From NCBI GenBank assembly GCA_022925895.1, contig JAKSYS010000253.1:1-64000 (forward strand): a stretch of 64,000 nucleotides of DNA, written 5' to 3'. Below the pieces are notes generated by a model. The model was not told the origin of the DNA. It did not search any database and was given only the letters and a program-made list of their open reading frames with translations. Of this stretch, positions 55,338 to 64,000 are shown piece by piece. The stretch comes from Fragilaria crotonensis (taxonomy: Eukaryota > Bacillariophyta > Fragilariophyceae > Fragilariales > Fragilariaceae). A program made the translations under genes and the position numbers. How positions within the stretch are numbered: position 1 is the first letter of the stretch; each line of letters begins with the position of its first letter.

Positions 55338-57549
55338 TGGGCGAAAGCGATGGATTGATTTCAACCAGAATGACACGCCCTTCTTCTTGGAATGGCGTTG
55401 ATAATGATTGATGTCTTTTCTGTCGAAAGCCTCCCCTAGAAGCTACTTGCCTTTCAGTGCGCGGCGAACGATCAAGAATACAAACCTAGCGTTGGAAACC
55501 GATGGCTGGTACATGTGCCCTCGTTATATGGTTTGCCAGTTAATATCATGGAATCTGGGTTTTCATTCGTCTAATCCGTCGGTATAGTTGTATTGTTTCT
55601 TGAAGCATCGACGGACTATTCTCGTCGTTCTACTGCACACGACCATTTCACATGCAGTCTGAGATGCTGCCCCTTAGCCTGCATTGTTGACAGATCTAGA
55701 ACGCTCGTCAGTAAACTTTCCCCCTAGTTTCCTGCACAAAACTCTATTGAATTCCTCCCCGCTTTTTAATCTATCAGCAAATACCCTCATGAAATTGAGC
55801 TGGTTCAATCCATCGTGTGACCAGGTTCACTTGCTTCCACAAGCTCCCCTCCGTAACAATTGACGAGTTCTCTGGGTTTCTTAGTGGATCATGACAATTG
55901 AGCATGTCCTCATAAATCCATTTTCTACTTACCCATCAAGGCACAGCATTAGGAAGTCCTCATCAGAGATTGTGACTCACTCACTCATTGCTCTAGTTGT
56001 CCCAAAGGCTTTGTACATTGCAACTGTCTCTATACAGAAATCCAACCAATCAGTGTATACATCCATTGAAGCCAACTTATCATCCCTTTACAATTTGGCT
56101 CATGTGAAAAGTTGTGACCACCTATATTCCTGCAGCTACATTTCTGTGGGTGGTACAACTTATCTCATTAAGCTGTTGTCAGAAAGACTCAAGGCATGTC
56201 ATCAGTGTCATCTCACCTGTGAACAGCATCTGAATAGTACTCTTTTTTCTTTTGCTTCTATGTTTTTTGGCATGAAGTGAAGGTTTAATCTTGGCATCAC
56301 CCGCCATTGATCTTCATCCTGCCTACTCCTTCATTTCAGCCTTGTTGACATGTGTTGGCAGACTCAAACGGATGCCTACTACTGAAGGCAAGGTCTCCAT
56401 CAAGTGTTGCACCTTTTTCTTTCACAACACATCCAAAGCTGTATCCTTGCTCTGGCATGGCAAGTAAGGTCTTGAAAAAGCAGTTACTCAAAAGTTTACC
56501 AATTGTGAGAGAAAGCTAAAGTGAAAACAACGAGCGTCAATCCAAACTCCTCGATACTTCCTTTGAGTGATTGTTCTTTGTGTTCTCATTGTTTTTGTCT
56601 TCTATACGAGAATTGTGATACTGCTGAGCCTTCTTGCATTGTTACATGCATGATATTCACCACTTGTTTCATGCATGGCATCGATGAACATTATCATTGT
56701 TGATGCCTCAATCCAAACTTTTTGGGAGCATCATGGTTTGGCTGCCATTTATGATTCTGAAGAATGTCTCGGTCATGTCATTGGGGGATGAATGATGATG
56801 TATGTGGATAGCGGAAGATGAAATCATCATTAAGGCAGAATTGGGAAATCTGGAAATGTCAACAAGCAAGTTATCATTAAAAAGCTTTGCAGCTGGGTGA
56901 AAGGAGAGGAGGTAAAGTATGACCAAAGGCAGAGTGGTAGCCAGTGCCAATATGCATGCCTTTAAGGCAACATCTTCATTCATGACCAAGTTAACCAATT
57001 TGTCTGCAATGCCCAGTTTTTTCAGCTGGACACCATGATTTTTCTCATTTTATCTTGAAGACCATTTGCAACCACATGGAAGCCTTCTCCCAGAGTTGCT
57101 TTACACGACACACATGAGATTTACCCAGAGCGTATATGCACCAACAAGCAGTGCAGGTAAAACTTCTGAGTAAGGGCTTTTGAAAGTAGGTGTTTAGCTA
57201 AGCATATTGAAATTGAAATTGAAATTGTGAGATGTTGATTCAGCACGCGCCTTCTGGGTTTTGAGTCCAAGACAGGTGTCGAATCTGGGTTTTGAGTCCA
57301 CGCCAAGCATGATATTTGCACACATGAATGGATCCGTCACTTAGTACAACTCTATGTTTTCGCGTGTATTCACTTCCATGATACCGTGTTGGTTTTGCGC
57401 ACACTACAGTACTACAGTATGTTACGTTCCAGTATCATCACTCTCCTTCTCACTGCCAACATATGTGTTGAGTCTTTACCATCCTATGAGTGTTTTTTAT
57501 TGGCAGTAATGTGTCTCCACATTCAAAGCGGCTAAGTCCGCCGGTCAGT
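55338..57549. other. AT-richer region without a recognised gene
   Basis: 55338-55800 is the 3' region of SelT and should contain its SECIS. 55800-57100 has frames of up to 129 codons (55891-56280 plus; 56708-56998 minus) that I cannot assign; composition and lack of flanking gene signals suggest decayed mobile DNA. A GGGTTTTGAGTCCA word repeats at about 57257 and 57288. Confidence 0.4.
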
Positions 57550-59040
57550 CATTCATTTGGAGATGATGAATAATTATTTCTTTTCTCTCGACGTGATCCC
57601 TGAAATGATGAAGCTTGACATTGAGGTCTTTCGTCCGAGGTCAATACTTGACAATGTACTCTGGCTTGCATTGTCGATACCAGATAAACTCTCTTCTTCA
57701 TTTCCTCCAAAAGCACCATCACTGCTGGGATCACATCTCTGAGGACATTGTTCAGACTGTTGTTCACTTTCTGTTGATGATGGAGCCACCTCCATTTGTA
57801 ATTGAGACGTACATAGTAACAAGGGGCAATCAGCATAATTGGTTATGTAACCGTGTTGTGACCTTGTCGTATCACAACCAGTCTCTGTATCCTTGCTTGG
57901 TTGGGTCAAATTGCCACAGAAGCTTGCATCCTCAGCAAATACCTCCAAGTCCTTGTCCGTCATCAGTTGCATGTTTGTTCCTCTGTCTTGGGTTCCCAAA
58001 AGATATCTACCTAACCATTGCGCCCCAATCTGGCACACTGATGAACAGCGCACGCAGTGTCCCTGCGCGTTGCCTTTTCATTCAACTTCCCAATCAGCAA
58101 GCGAGAATTGAACAAGTTGTCGAAGGGCTCTGAATCCGAATGTCATGTCAGGTTTTTAAGATGCGGCAGATGTCGAACACGATTTACATTTGTCCCATTC
58201 AGCCTCGGGTTGTCCAGAATCTGGTCAATGAGGTGTTGTTGCGACAAATGAATCATTCCATTCACCCTCCGGTCTATGCTGATAACGAGGACATTGGTCA
58301 GGTCACCTTCCACCACCATTGCGAACAGCTTTGTCTTTTGCAGCTTATAATGATTTTATCAATCGTCTCTGCTTCGTCAGGACCATCCAAGAGGCTGTCA
58401 TTGGTGTATGCAAGTGGCTTTTCTGTTGATGCCATTGGTGTTGCCCCTAGGAGGGGCGGTGGTGTACTGGATGGGTCATCAAGGTTGTCGTGGGCTGGGC
58501 TGCTTGCTATGATTTGGAGTCATTCGGACTCCGCCATCCGTTGTTCCTCTGATCCTGCTTCCAGTTTGTTGTCATCATTGTCATCTGACACCAATCCTGA
58601 TGGCATTGTGATCACGTTCCGACATGTTTCATCAAGTTTGGCTTCTCAACAACAACCTTGAAACTTATCAAAGCCAGATGCCATGGAAAGGTAGCAACAT
58701 TACTATCTCTTTTGCCAAGAGGGTTTTCCATTTTGAACTTTCCACCACCACGACCCCAAATCAACACACACTCATGTCCATTGGTGTATTTTCCACATTG
58801 GTCTGTGACCAGTGTTGGAGGCTTAGGAGGCGGACTCATCCGTTGGGAACATAGACGGAATTCGGAATGGTGAAGGAGTGCTTCCTTCCCAATTCATCTT
58901 CCCAACTCCAACAATCAATGCGCCAAGTTATTCCTGTCCCCGTAAATCCCTTCATGACCCAATCTGTTGATCTCATGCAGCTCTCCAACAAAGTTCTCCC
59001 GAACATGGGATATACACCCTGAATATTGGTTATCAATCCC
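57550..59040 (-). mobile_element. Decayed Copia retrotransposon fragment
   Basis: Minus-strand pieces match Copia pol: a protease-side piece with DELGRKHSFTIPNSVYVPNG near 58850-58920, an RT end piece near 58080-58260 (LIDQILDNPRLNG), and an RNase H-side piece at 57574-58053 (WLGRYLLGTQDRGTNMQLMT, TTRSQHGYITNYADCPLLL). Much of the element is missing, many interruptions are present and no LTRs are seen, so it is an old fossil, of a different lineage from the young copy at 35-40 kb. Confidence 0.8.
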
Positions 59041-59298
59041 TATCATTTTGGAATCCGTGTAGAAGTGAGTCTTCCTGCCTCTCAGCTTGCAATTGTTGCA
59101 TTAAACTTTATATTGTTGCTTGTGTGAACCCTCCTCGCATACTACTGGCCGTTCTCAAATCAAGGGTGGCAATGCTAGGGGTTTAACTCAACTAGGGTTT
59201 TCTACACAATTTCTAGTATCTAGATTTCGCAACCACATTCTGTCCGTCGCCCGTAAGCAGTAGTCCATCTACTACGAAACCTCTCTTGAAGCACCACC

Positions 59299-62247
59299 AT
59301 GCCAGCAGGAGCGGATCCCCCTTCCTTTCTCACCATGCAATCCCTTCCACCAGATGACGATCCAATTTTTGGATTCCGCTTGTCAAAGTGGTTCGAACCA
59401 ACTGAGTTTAACCCATCTCCACCTGAAACTAAAGAAGAACGTTACAAAAGACTCCATGATGAGGCGGACTATCGCCATTCGACTAATCCCACCTATTGGC
59501 ATCGATATGCAACTCTTGGAAGATATGTCGTAGATGGTAACACCTTCGATCACATTTGCCAAGAATTTGAAAGTGACCCGACCCACCTCCATCTACTTAT
59601 TTGGTTCCAGTACATGTACCATGTTGATCGAAAAATGGATATCCCTCAGAAACTTGATGACTGGGCCACGAAACGTTCCCAAGCTTACTTGGCGATTCAC
59701 GTTCCACATGCGCTCCACCTAGATACTACCAAAGTATCCTGGAAGACCTTCGAAAACATGAAACCGGTCAACAACCCATGGAAAACAGTGGCTCCTAAAT
59801 CACGTCAGAAATCCAAGCAGAAATCCAATGGTCTCTCTACGAACACACCCGTTACATTCTTCAAGCAAAACTCGGTCACCCCACCGATTGCAGAGGAAAC
59901 CGAGGACGTAACCGATGTCAGTGAACAACCACCCCAAGTTTCAGATCTTCAGGACATCCATACGCCTCGTAAAGAGCACGAAGATTTGTCTGATGAGTCG
60001 ATCGATGGAAAAATGTCAGCACTGATTCCAAACCTAAATGTCCCGGTCAACGACGGAACAATGCGTGTCATACTCAGGTGGAAAACAACTGTGGAAGTCT
60101 CTCGTCTATCACAAAGCTCGTCTCAGATGACTGCCACAATTTACGGACTTCTAAATGAACTCTTCACTGATGAGGATGGTTTGCTCTACAAATGGAGCGA
60201 TGAGGGTTTGGAAAATTTCAATTCCATCTCAAAAATGTCTCCTGCAGAAGTCAGATCCTATATCTCACCATCAATTACAATCATGCCAGGCCAGTCTATG
60301 ATCATCATTCCATTAAGGTTTGGGTTCACAGGAAGGACATCCACCTCTTGGAGGAATCAAAACACGACCAAGTCGGCTCTCGATCGTAACAACGTCACTG
60401 TCGGTTTTTCAAATTCCAAGAGCACCAGCGGGAAACTCGTCATATCCGGTTACATTCTCCTGAAAGCTCCACGAACCACTCATCGTCTCCGATACCTCCA
60501 AAGTCTTCGTACCAAGCTTTCTGAAAACACACCAGCTTTCGACATATTGCTTCACCGACGCACTCCATTGGAACAAGAGATAAACCATCTTGTGGTCCAA
60601 TGTGGAGAAAACCACGTGCATCCGTTGAGCCAAGCTCTCCTAGCTACAGTGGACGGCTCTGGCGCCGGAGTCTATATACCAAGATTTGCTTTTGCCAGGA
60701 TGTCTAGAGAACAAGCTATGTCTCTGTTCGAAAAACATGACTCCTACATCAAAGCACTTCGGTTCGTAGCACTCTCACCGATGATCAACAATCTTGATAC
60801 AATCCGTACGGAATACTTCCAAGATGGCACTAAAGTAGAAAGATCGGTAAGAGATTGGGCAGCCACTATCATGTCACCGGATGGAACAGAATCAGCTCAT
60901 TGCGATGTGGTAAATGGAGGTTATGACCAAAAATCATTCCTTCTCATGCCACCTCAATATGAGGCTACAGTCCGATCCGCTTTTGAAGACTATCGGCGCA
61001 GGATTTTTCCTTTCACGCAACGCGAGGAACGTTTTCGAGAAAACATCGGCCCTCCGCCGTCTGTTATTCATATAGACTCCAAAGTCATGGCCAATCTTCA
61101 ATTTCTTGAGAAGCTTTCCTCCTCCACAACAAAATGGAAATCCACGGACGCCGACCTATCTGCAACAGTTGACATGGAGTCTAACAGTGCTGCGTCTAGT
61201 TTATCGAAGGAGTCCTATCGCCCACAGACAAGCTCTACTCCAGGTGACAATCGCTCGGAAAACACAGGAGACGACAGCGCTGAACAGGTAAAACGGCCTC
61301 CCACCCCGCTTGAATCATTAAAGAATCTTTATCAACAACGCTCCACGGACAATACTACTGCTTCTTCGACATCCTCTACAACTGCATCGGAAAGATCTCG
61401 GCAATCTATGTTAACAACATCAAGCGCTCGATTTATCGAACTGGAGGCACGTATTACTCGTCAACAGACCGAGTTTGACCGTAAGGACAAGATATCATCA
61501 GATCGACTATCACAGATTGAAAGGCAGTTACATCGATTTGACGACGTAGACTCGAAATTGGACACGTTGCGAAGTGATATTGACAACAAATTTGAAGTTT
61601 CACGGAATGCTCAGACAGAGGAATTGAAGAACATGAGTGGCCAGATTTTCACAGTCATGGAGAAGCAAGTCGGTTTTGGTGCGTCGATTAACATATTGAG
61701 CGACAAGATAAGCCTCCTTATGGGACTGATTTCCGAAAAGCATCAGGCCGAACAAGAAGACACCTTGAAGCTCCGTCGACCGTCTCCAAATTCACCTCCT
61801 ACTGTCAAGACAGCAGCATCGTTGCGCACCTCTGGTTTCTTAGCTCTTACACACCTAGCCGAGAATGCCAATGCAACAAACGAAACCAAAACACAAGACA
61901 TCAGGGAGGAAGATGGGAGTGTATCAATGAAATCATCAGAATCTAAGTCATCAACCTCGACAGAATCTGAAAAATTTCGATCACCGGAAAAGAAGAAGCA
62001 ACGTCCTGGTACGACAAATATCGACCATGCATACAGTACGGAGGTTATTGACGATATGAATACGTTGGAATCAACTGAACTATATGACTCAATGGCGATG
62101 CCCCATAGCCCTTTTATCACGGCCGAAGCAACTCACCTCAACAGTGATGGCGATGAACCTTCACAATCTGATTTGGACAATATCACAACTGATCTTGAGA
62201 GTCGATACAATACCCAAAACTCTCCTGATCGGTGCGACGCATCATGA
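59299..62247 (+). CDS. LINE-like ORF1 protein, 982 residues
   Basis: Starts MPAGADPPSFLTMQSLPPDD. No zinc knuckle or RRM is visible. Residues about 245-600 form an ordered region of unknown fold (MRVILRWKTTVEV, ISPSITIMPGQSMIIIPLRF, KLVISGYILLKAPRTTHRL, VYIPRFAFARMSREQA). A low-complexity Ser/Thr-rich stretch follows (about 630-710), then a coiled coil at about 708-794 (FIELEARITRQQTEFDRKDK, LSQIERQLHRFDDVDSKLDT), which could trimerise as other LINE ORF1 proteins do. The C-terminus is acidic and rich in Ser. The stop TGA at 62245-62247 overlaps the ORF2 ATG, suggesting termination-reinitiation. It is much longer than usual ORF1 proteins. Confidence 0.75.
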   Translation: MPAGADPPSFLTMQSLPPDDDPIFGFRLSKWFEPTEFNPSPPETKEERYKRLHDEADYRHSTNPTYWHRYATLGRYVVDGNTFDHICQEFESDPTHLHLLIWFQYMYHVDRKMDIPQKLDDWATKRSQAYLAIHVPHALHLDTTKVSWKTFENMKPVNNPWKTVAPKSRQKSKQKSNGLSTNTPVTFFKQNSVTPPIAEETEDVTDVSEQPPQVSDLQDIHTPRKEHEDLSDESIDGKMSALIPNLNVPVNDGTMRVILRWKTTVEVSRLSQSSSQMTATIYGLLNELFTDEDGLLYKWSDEGLENFNSISKMSPAEVRSYISPSITIMPGQSMIIIPLRFGFTGRTSTSWRNQNTTKSALDRNNVTVGFSNSKSTSGKLVISGYILLKAPRTTHRLRYLQSLRTKLSENTPAFDILLHRRTPLEQEINHLVVQCGENHVHPLSQALLATVDGSGAGVYIPRFAFARMSREQAMSLFEKHDSYIKALRFVALSPMINNLDTIRTEYFQDGTKVERSVRDWAATIMSPDGTESAHCDVVNGGYDQKSFLLMPPQYEATVRSAFEDYRRRIFPFTQREERFRENIGPPPSVIHIDSKVMANLQFLEKLSSSTTKWKSTDADLSATVDMESNSAASSLSKESYRPQTSSTPGDNRSENTGDDSAEQVKRPPTPLESLKNLYQQRSTDNTTASSTSSTTASERSRQSMLTTSSARFIELEARITRQQTEFDRKDKISSDRLSQIERQLHRFDDVDSKLDTLRSDIDNKFEVSRNAQTEELKNMSGQIFTVMEKQVGFGASINILSDKISLLMGLISEKHQAEQEDTLKLRRPSPNSPPTVKTAASLRTSGFLALTHLAENANATNETKTQDIREEDGSVSMKSSESKSSTSTESEKFRSPEKKKQRPGTTNIDHAYSTEVIDDMNTLESTELYDSMAMPHSPFITAEATHLNSDGDEPSQSDLDNITTDLESRYNTQNSPDRCDAS

Positions 62248-64000
62248 TAAGTAAGACTGCTGTGAACGATACCGCCCAAGGGAATTCCCATGTTCCGCGT
62301 CTCTCGTCTGTCTACAGGAAACAATCTACAGATACGTCAATTCCATCCATCCCCATTTCCAAACTTCTTCTTCTACCTAAGTCACGCCCAGGCAGAAAAT
62401 GCAGGGAACAGTCTCTTGATCCTTGTCCGTCAAAGTACTATGGTGACGCTATCATTCAGAAGAGTCGATCATCGACAAGGATTTTCTTTCACAACGTTAA
62501 AGGTCTCACTTATTCTACCGGATGTGAAGACTATCGCTACTATCTCTCCTGTCTACAAGCATACGATATAGACATCGCCGGTCTCTCAGAAACGAACACT
62601 TGTTGGTCCCATTCCCATCTTTCAACTGAGTTCCGAGCCATCGTACGACGATACTATCGGCAAAGCAAGATCATGTTTGGAAGCGTCTCGCCGACGATAG
62701 ATAAGTGTTTGGAACGTGAATCATTCCAGTCTGGAGGAAATCTTACTCTAGTAACTGGATCATTGGTTTCTCACGCCTCCGAATCCAAACAAACGTCAGA
62801 CCCCAGGGGACTTGGCAGATGGAGCAGCGTTACTCTCGAAGGTAAAGGGAACTCAAAAATCACAATCATCACTGCATATCGAACGTGCCAAGGATCCGTC
62901 CGTACTTCTCCACTTGGGAGTGTCTTCGTCCGAGAATACACGTACTTAAGGGATAATCAACATACATCCCTTAATCCCCGCCAAGTTTTTCTAATAGATC
63001 TCCGGGAATTCATACAGCAACTCCAAGATGAAGGAAATGCAATCATACTTATGATGGATGCCAACGCAACAAGGGAGAGCGATTTTAAGTTTGAGAAATT
63101 CATTCAGTCGTGCGACCTGTACGATTTACACTCCACGGACCCAGCCCAGTCGACATATATTGGGGCAGCAACAAGACGGATTGATTTTATTTTCGGATGC
63201 CAAAAGATTCGGGAAGTCATGACACGATCCGGAACGTTATCATACTTTGAAGGGCCTCAATCAGACCATAGAGGGTTGTACGTTGATCTTGATTTGGGTT
63301 CCTACTTTAATCGTCAGAGCGCAACAATACCTCCACCAGAGTATAGATACCTCCAAACAGGAAATCCAGAAAGAGTATCGTATTACCATGCAGAAATGAT
63401 GAAATATTACAAGTCACACAACATGGAGAAACGTATTGATGACCTGCACGACACACATTTATCCAAGACGAGAGAAGAAGTTCGAAGACTACTGACAGCC
63501 TGGGACAATGATCAAGGTAGAGCTATGCTCAGCGCCGAACGTTCATTAAGACAGCCTCCCAAAAAGTACCAATGGTCTCCGATACTACGGAATTCAGCTA
63601 TTGTTCGCCGCTATTGGAAGTTGAGGCTTCGTGAAGTTCAAAAAGGTGAAGACTACCAAAGCACATTTGCCAGGTGGCAGGAACAACTGCAGGTTCACGA
63701 TCCAGCATTCACCTTTCCCCGCTTAGGGGAAGCGTTGTCACAAGAAAGTATTCGTGAACGCCTCAATTCTGCCACACGTGTTTTCCGAAAATGTCAGAGA
63801 TCGTCAACCACTCTTCGTATGAAAACATATCAGGAACTACTGGAAACGTATGAAGAAGACAAACATCCTACAACGCGAGCAGACTCTCTACGGAAGGCAA
63901 AGATTGTACGCAGAACTATTGCTGGAGAAGTATGCAGGAACACTTTTCGACACATTGGGAACATCGTCAAACCAACCATTCCATCAAGCATCACAAAAAT
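62244..64000 (+). CDS. LINE-like ORF2 with AP-endonuclease-like domain (partial, runs off the end)
   Basis: Open for 585 codons from the ATG at 62244 to the window end. An endonuclease/exonuclease/phosphatase domain lies at about 80-355. Visible motifs are RIFFHNVKGL (catalytic Asn), IAGLSETNTCW (Glu), ITIITAYRTCQ, AIILMMDANATRES (Asp-x-Asn), RRIDFIFG and GPQSDHRGLYVDL (Asp-His pair). In LINEs this domain nicks the target DNA for target-primed reverse transcription. After it comes a basic helical region without RT motifs up to the edge. All the catalytic positions I can check are present. Confidence 0.75.
   Translation, partial: MISKTAVNDTAQGNSHVPRLSSVYRKQSTDTSIPSIPISKLLLLPKSRPGRKCREQSLDPCPSKYYGDAIIQKSRSSTRIFFHNVKGLTYSTGCEDYRYYLSCLQAYDIDIAGLSETNTCWSHSHLSTEFRAIVRRYYRQSKIMFGSVSPTIDKCLERESFQSGGNLTLVTGSLVSHASESKQTSDPRGLGRWSSVTLEGKGNSKITIITAYRTCQGSVRTSPLGSVFVREYTYLRDNQHTSLNPRQVFLIDLREFIQQLQDEGNAIILMMDANATRESDFKFEKFIQSCDLYDLHSTDPAQSTYIGAATRRIDFIFGCQKIREVMTRSGTLSYFEGPQSDHRGLYVDLDLGSYFNRQSATIPPPEYRYLQTGNPERVSYYHAEMMKYYKSHNMEKRIDDLHDTHLSKTREEVRRLLTAWDNDQGRAMLSAERSLRQPPKKYQWSPILRNSAIVRRYWKLRLREVQKGEDYQSTFARWQEQLQVHDPAFTFPRLGEALSQESIRERLNSATRVFRKCQRSSTTLRMKTYQELLETYEEDKHPTTRADSLRKAKIVRRTIAGEVCRNTFRHIGNIVKPTIPSSITK

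Larger units (their letters stand above)
59100..64000 (+). mobile_element. LINE-like non-LTR retrotransposon, 5' part
   Basis: A leader of unclear start, a large ORF1 (59299-62247) and an ORF2 (62244 onward) with an N-terminal AP-endonuclease-like domain; the window ends before the reverse transcriptase would appear. The two ORFs overlap as ATGA. Both frames are intact over 4.7 kb, so this copy may be young. The LINE assignment rests on ORF order and the endonuclease; the RT itself is not visible. Confidence 0.72.

Noticed and set aside
55360-55410. Possible SECIS around AATGACACGCCC ... GGCGTTGAT
   Set aside because: The helix I can draw is only about five pairs and the loop lacks the AA motif; not good enough to report as a feature.

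Overview
The window looks like nuclear DNA of a diatom, probably a pennate species. The pointers are proteins with long Ala-Pro-Thr tetrapeptide tracts, single-pass membrane proteins with PSEIGLLTQLT-type leucine-rich repeats, a young Copia element with diatom-like pol, short GT-AG introns, eukaryotic housekeeping genes and spacers crowded with GTAC palindromes. The species assignment is inference from these family features; no rRNA or organelle marker is present.

Layout. About 1-22 kb is a segmentally amplified region. A small, unrecognised three-exon gene (here called family X; copies A-D at 1.3, 4.2, 9.7 and 12.9 kb, all on the minus strand) repeats together with copies of a JmjC/cupin-8 hydroxylase gene. 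Only the JmjC copy at 20.5-22.1 kb is intact; the others are decayed or fragmentary. Two unrelated genes sit inside the array: COP9 signalosome subunit 2 (15.0-16.5 kb) and a secreted or membrane APT-repeat protein with a hedgehog-type Hint domain (18.1-19.8 kb). About 22.6-34 kb holds LRR membrane-protein genes, each followed by a convergent copy of the 60S biogenesis factor RLP24 (intact at 24.4 kb, decayed at 33.5 kb). This stretch is peppered with non-autonomous DNA transposons, three of which have recognisable target-site duplications. A young Copia retrotransposon occupies 34.95-40.48 kb. From 41 to 55.3 kb is an ordinary gene-dense stretch: a PH-ankyrin-FYVE-like-SNARE-like protein, an acetate-transporter-family protein, cyclin H, a DUF3754 protein, an unrecognised multipass protein and selenoprotein T with an in-frame TGA. 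The end of the window is repeat-derived: an AT-richer stretch, a decayed Copia fragment on the minus strand (57.5-59.0 kb), and a LINE-like element whose ORF1 stop overlaps the ORF2 start as ATGA and whose ORF2 runs off the end.

Reading caution. Near-identical tandem copies at 28.8-29.3 kb and 30.3-32.7 kb differ almost only by one- or two-base indels, with hardly any substitutions. Several otherwise well-conserved host genes (COPS2, the PH-ankyrin gene, the LRR genes) are interrupted by single-base frame changes. Uncorrected sequencing indels are therefore a serious alternative to real gene decay here.

No operon-like pathway is evident. The housekeeping genes act in protein degradation (COPS2), transcription and the cell cycle (cyclin H), ribosome assembly (RLP24) and ER redox (SelT), and they are independent of each other. 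The most unusual organisation is the paired X-JmjC array.
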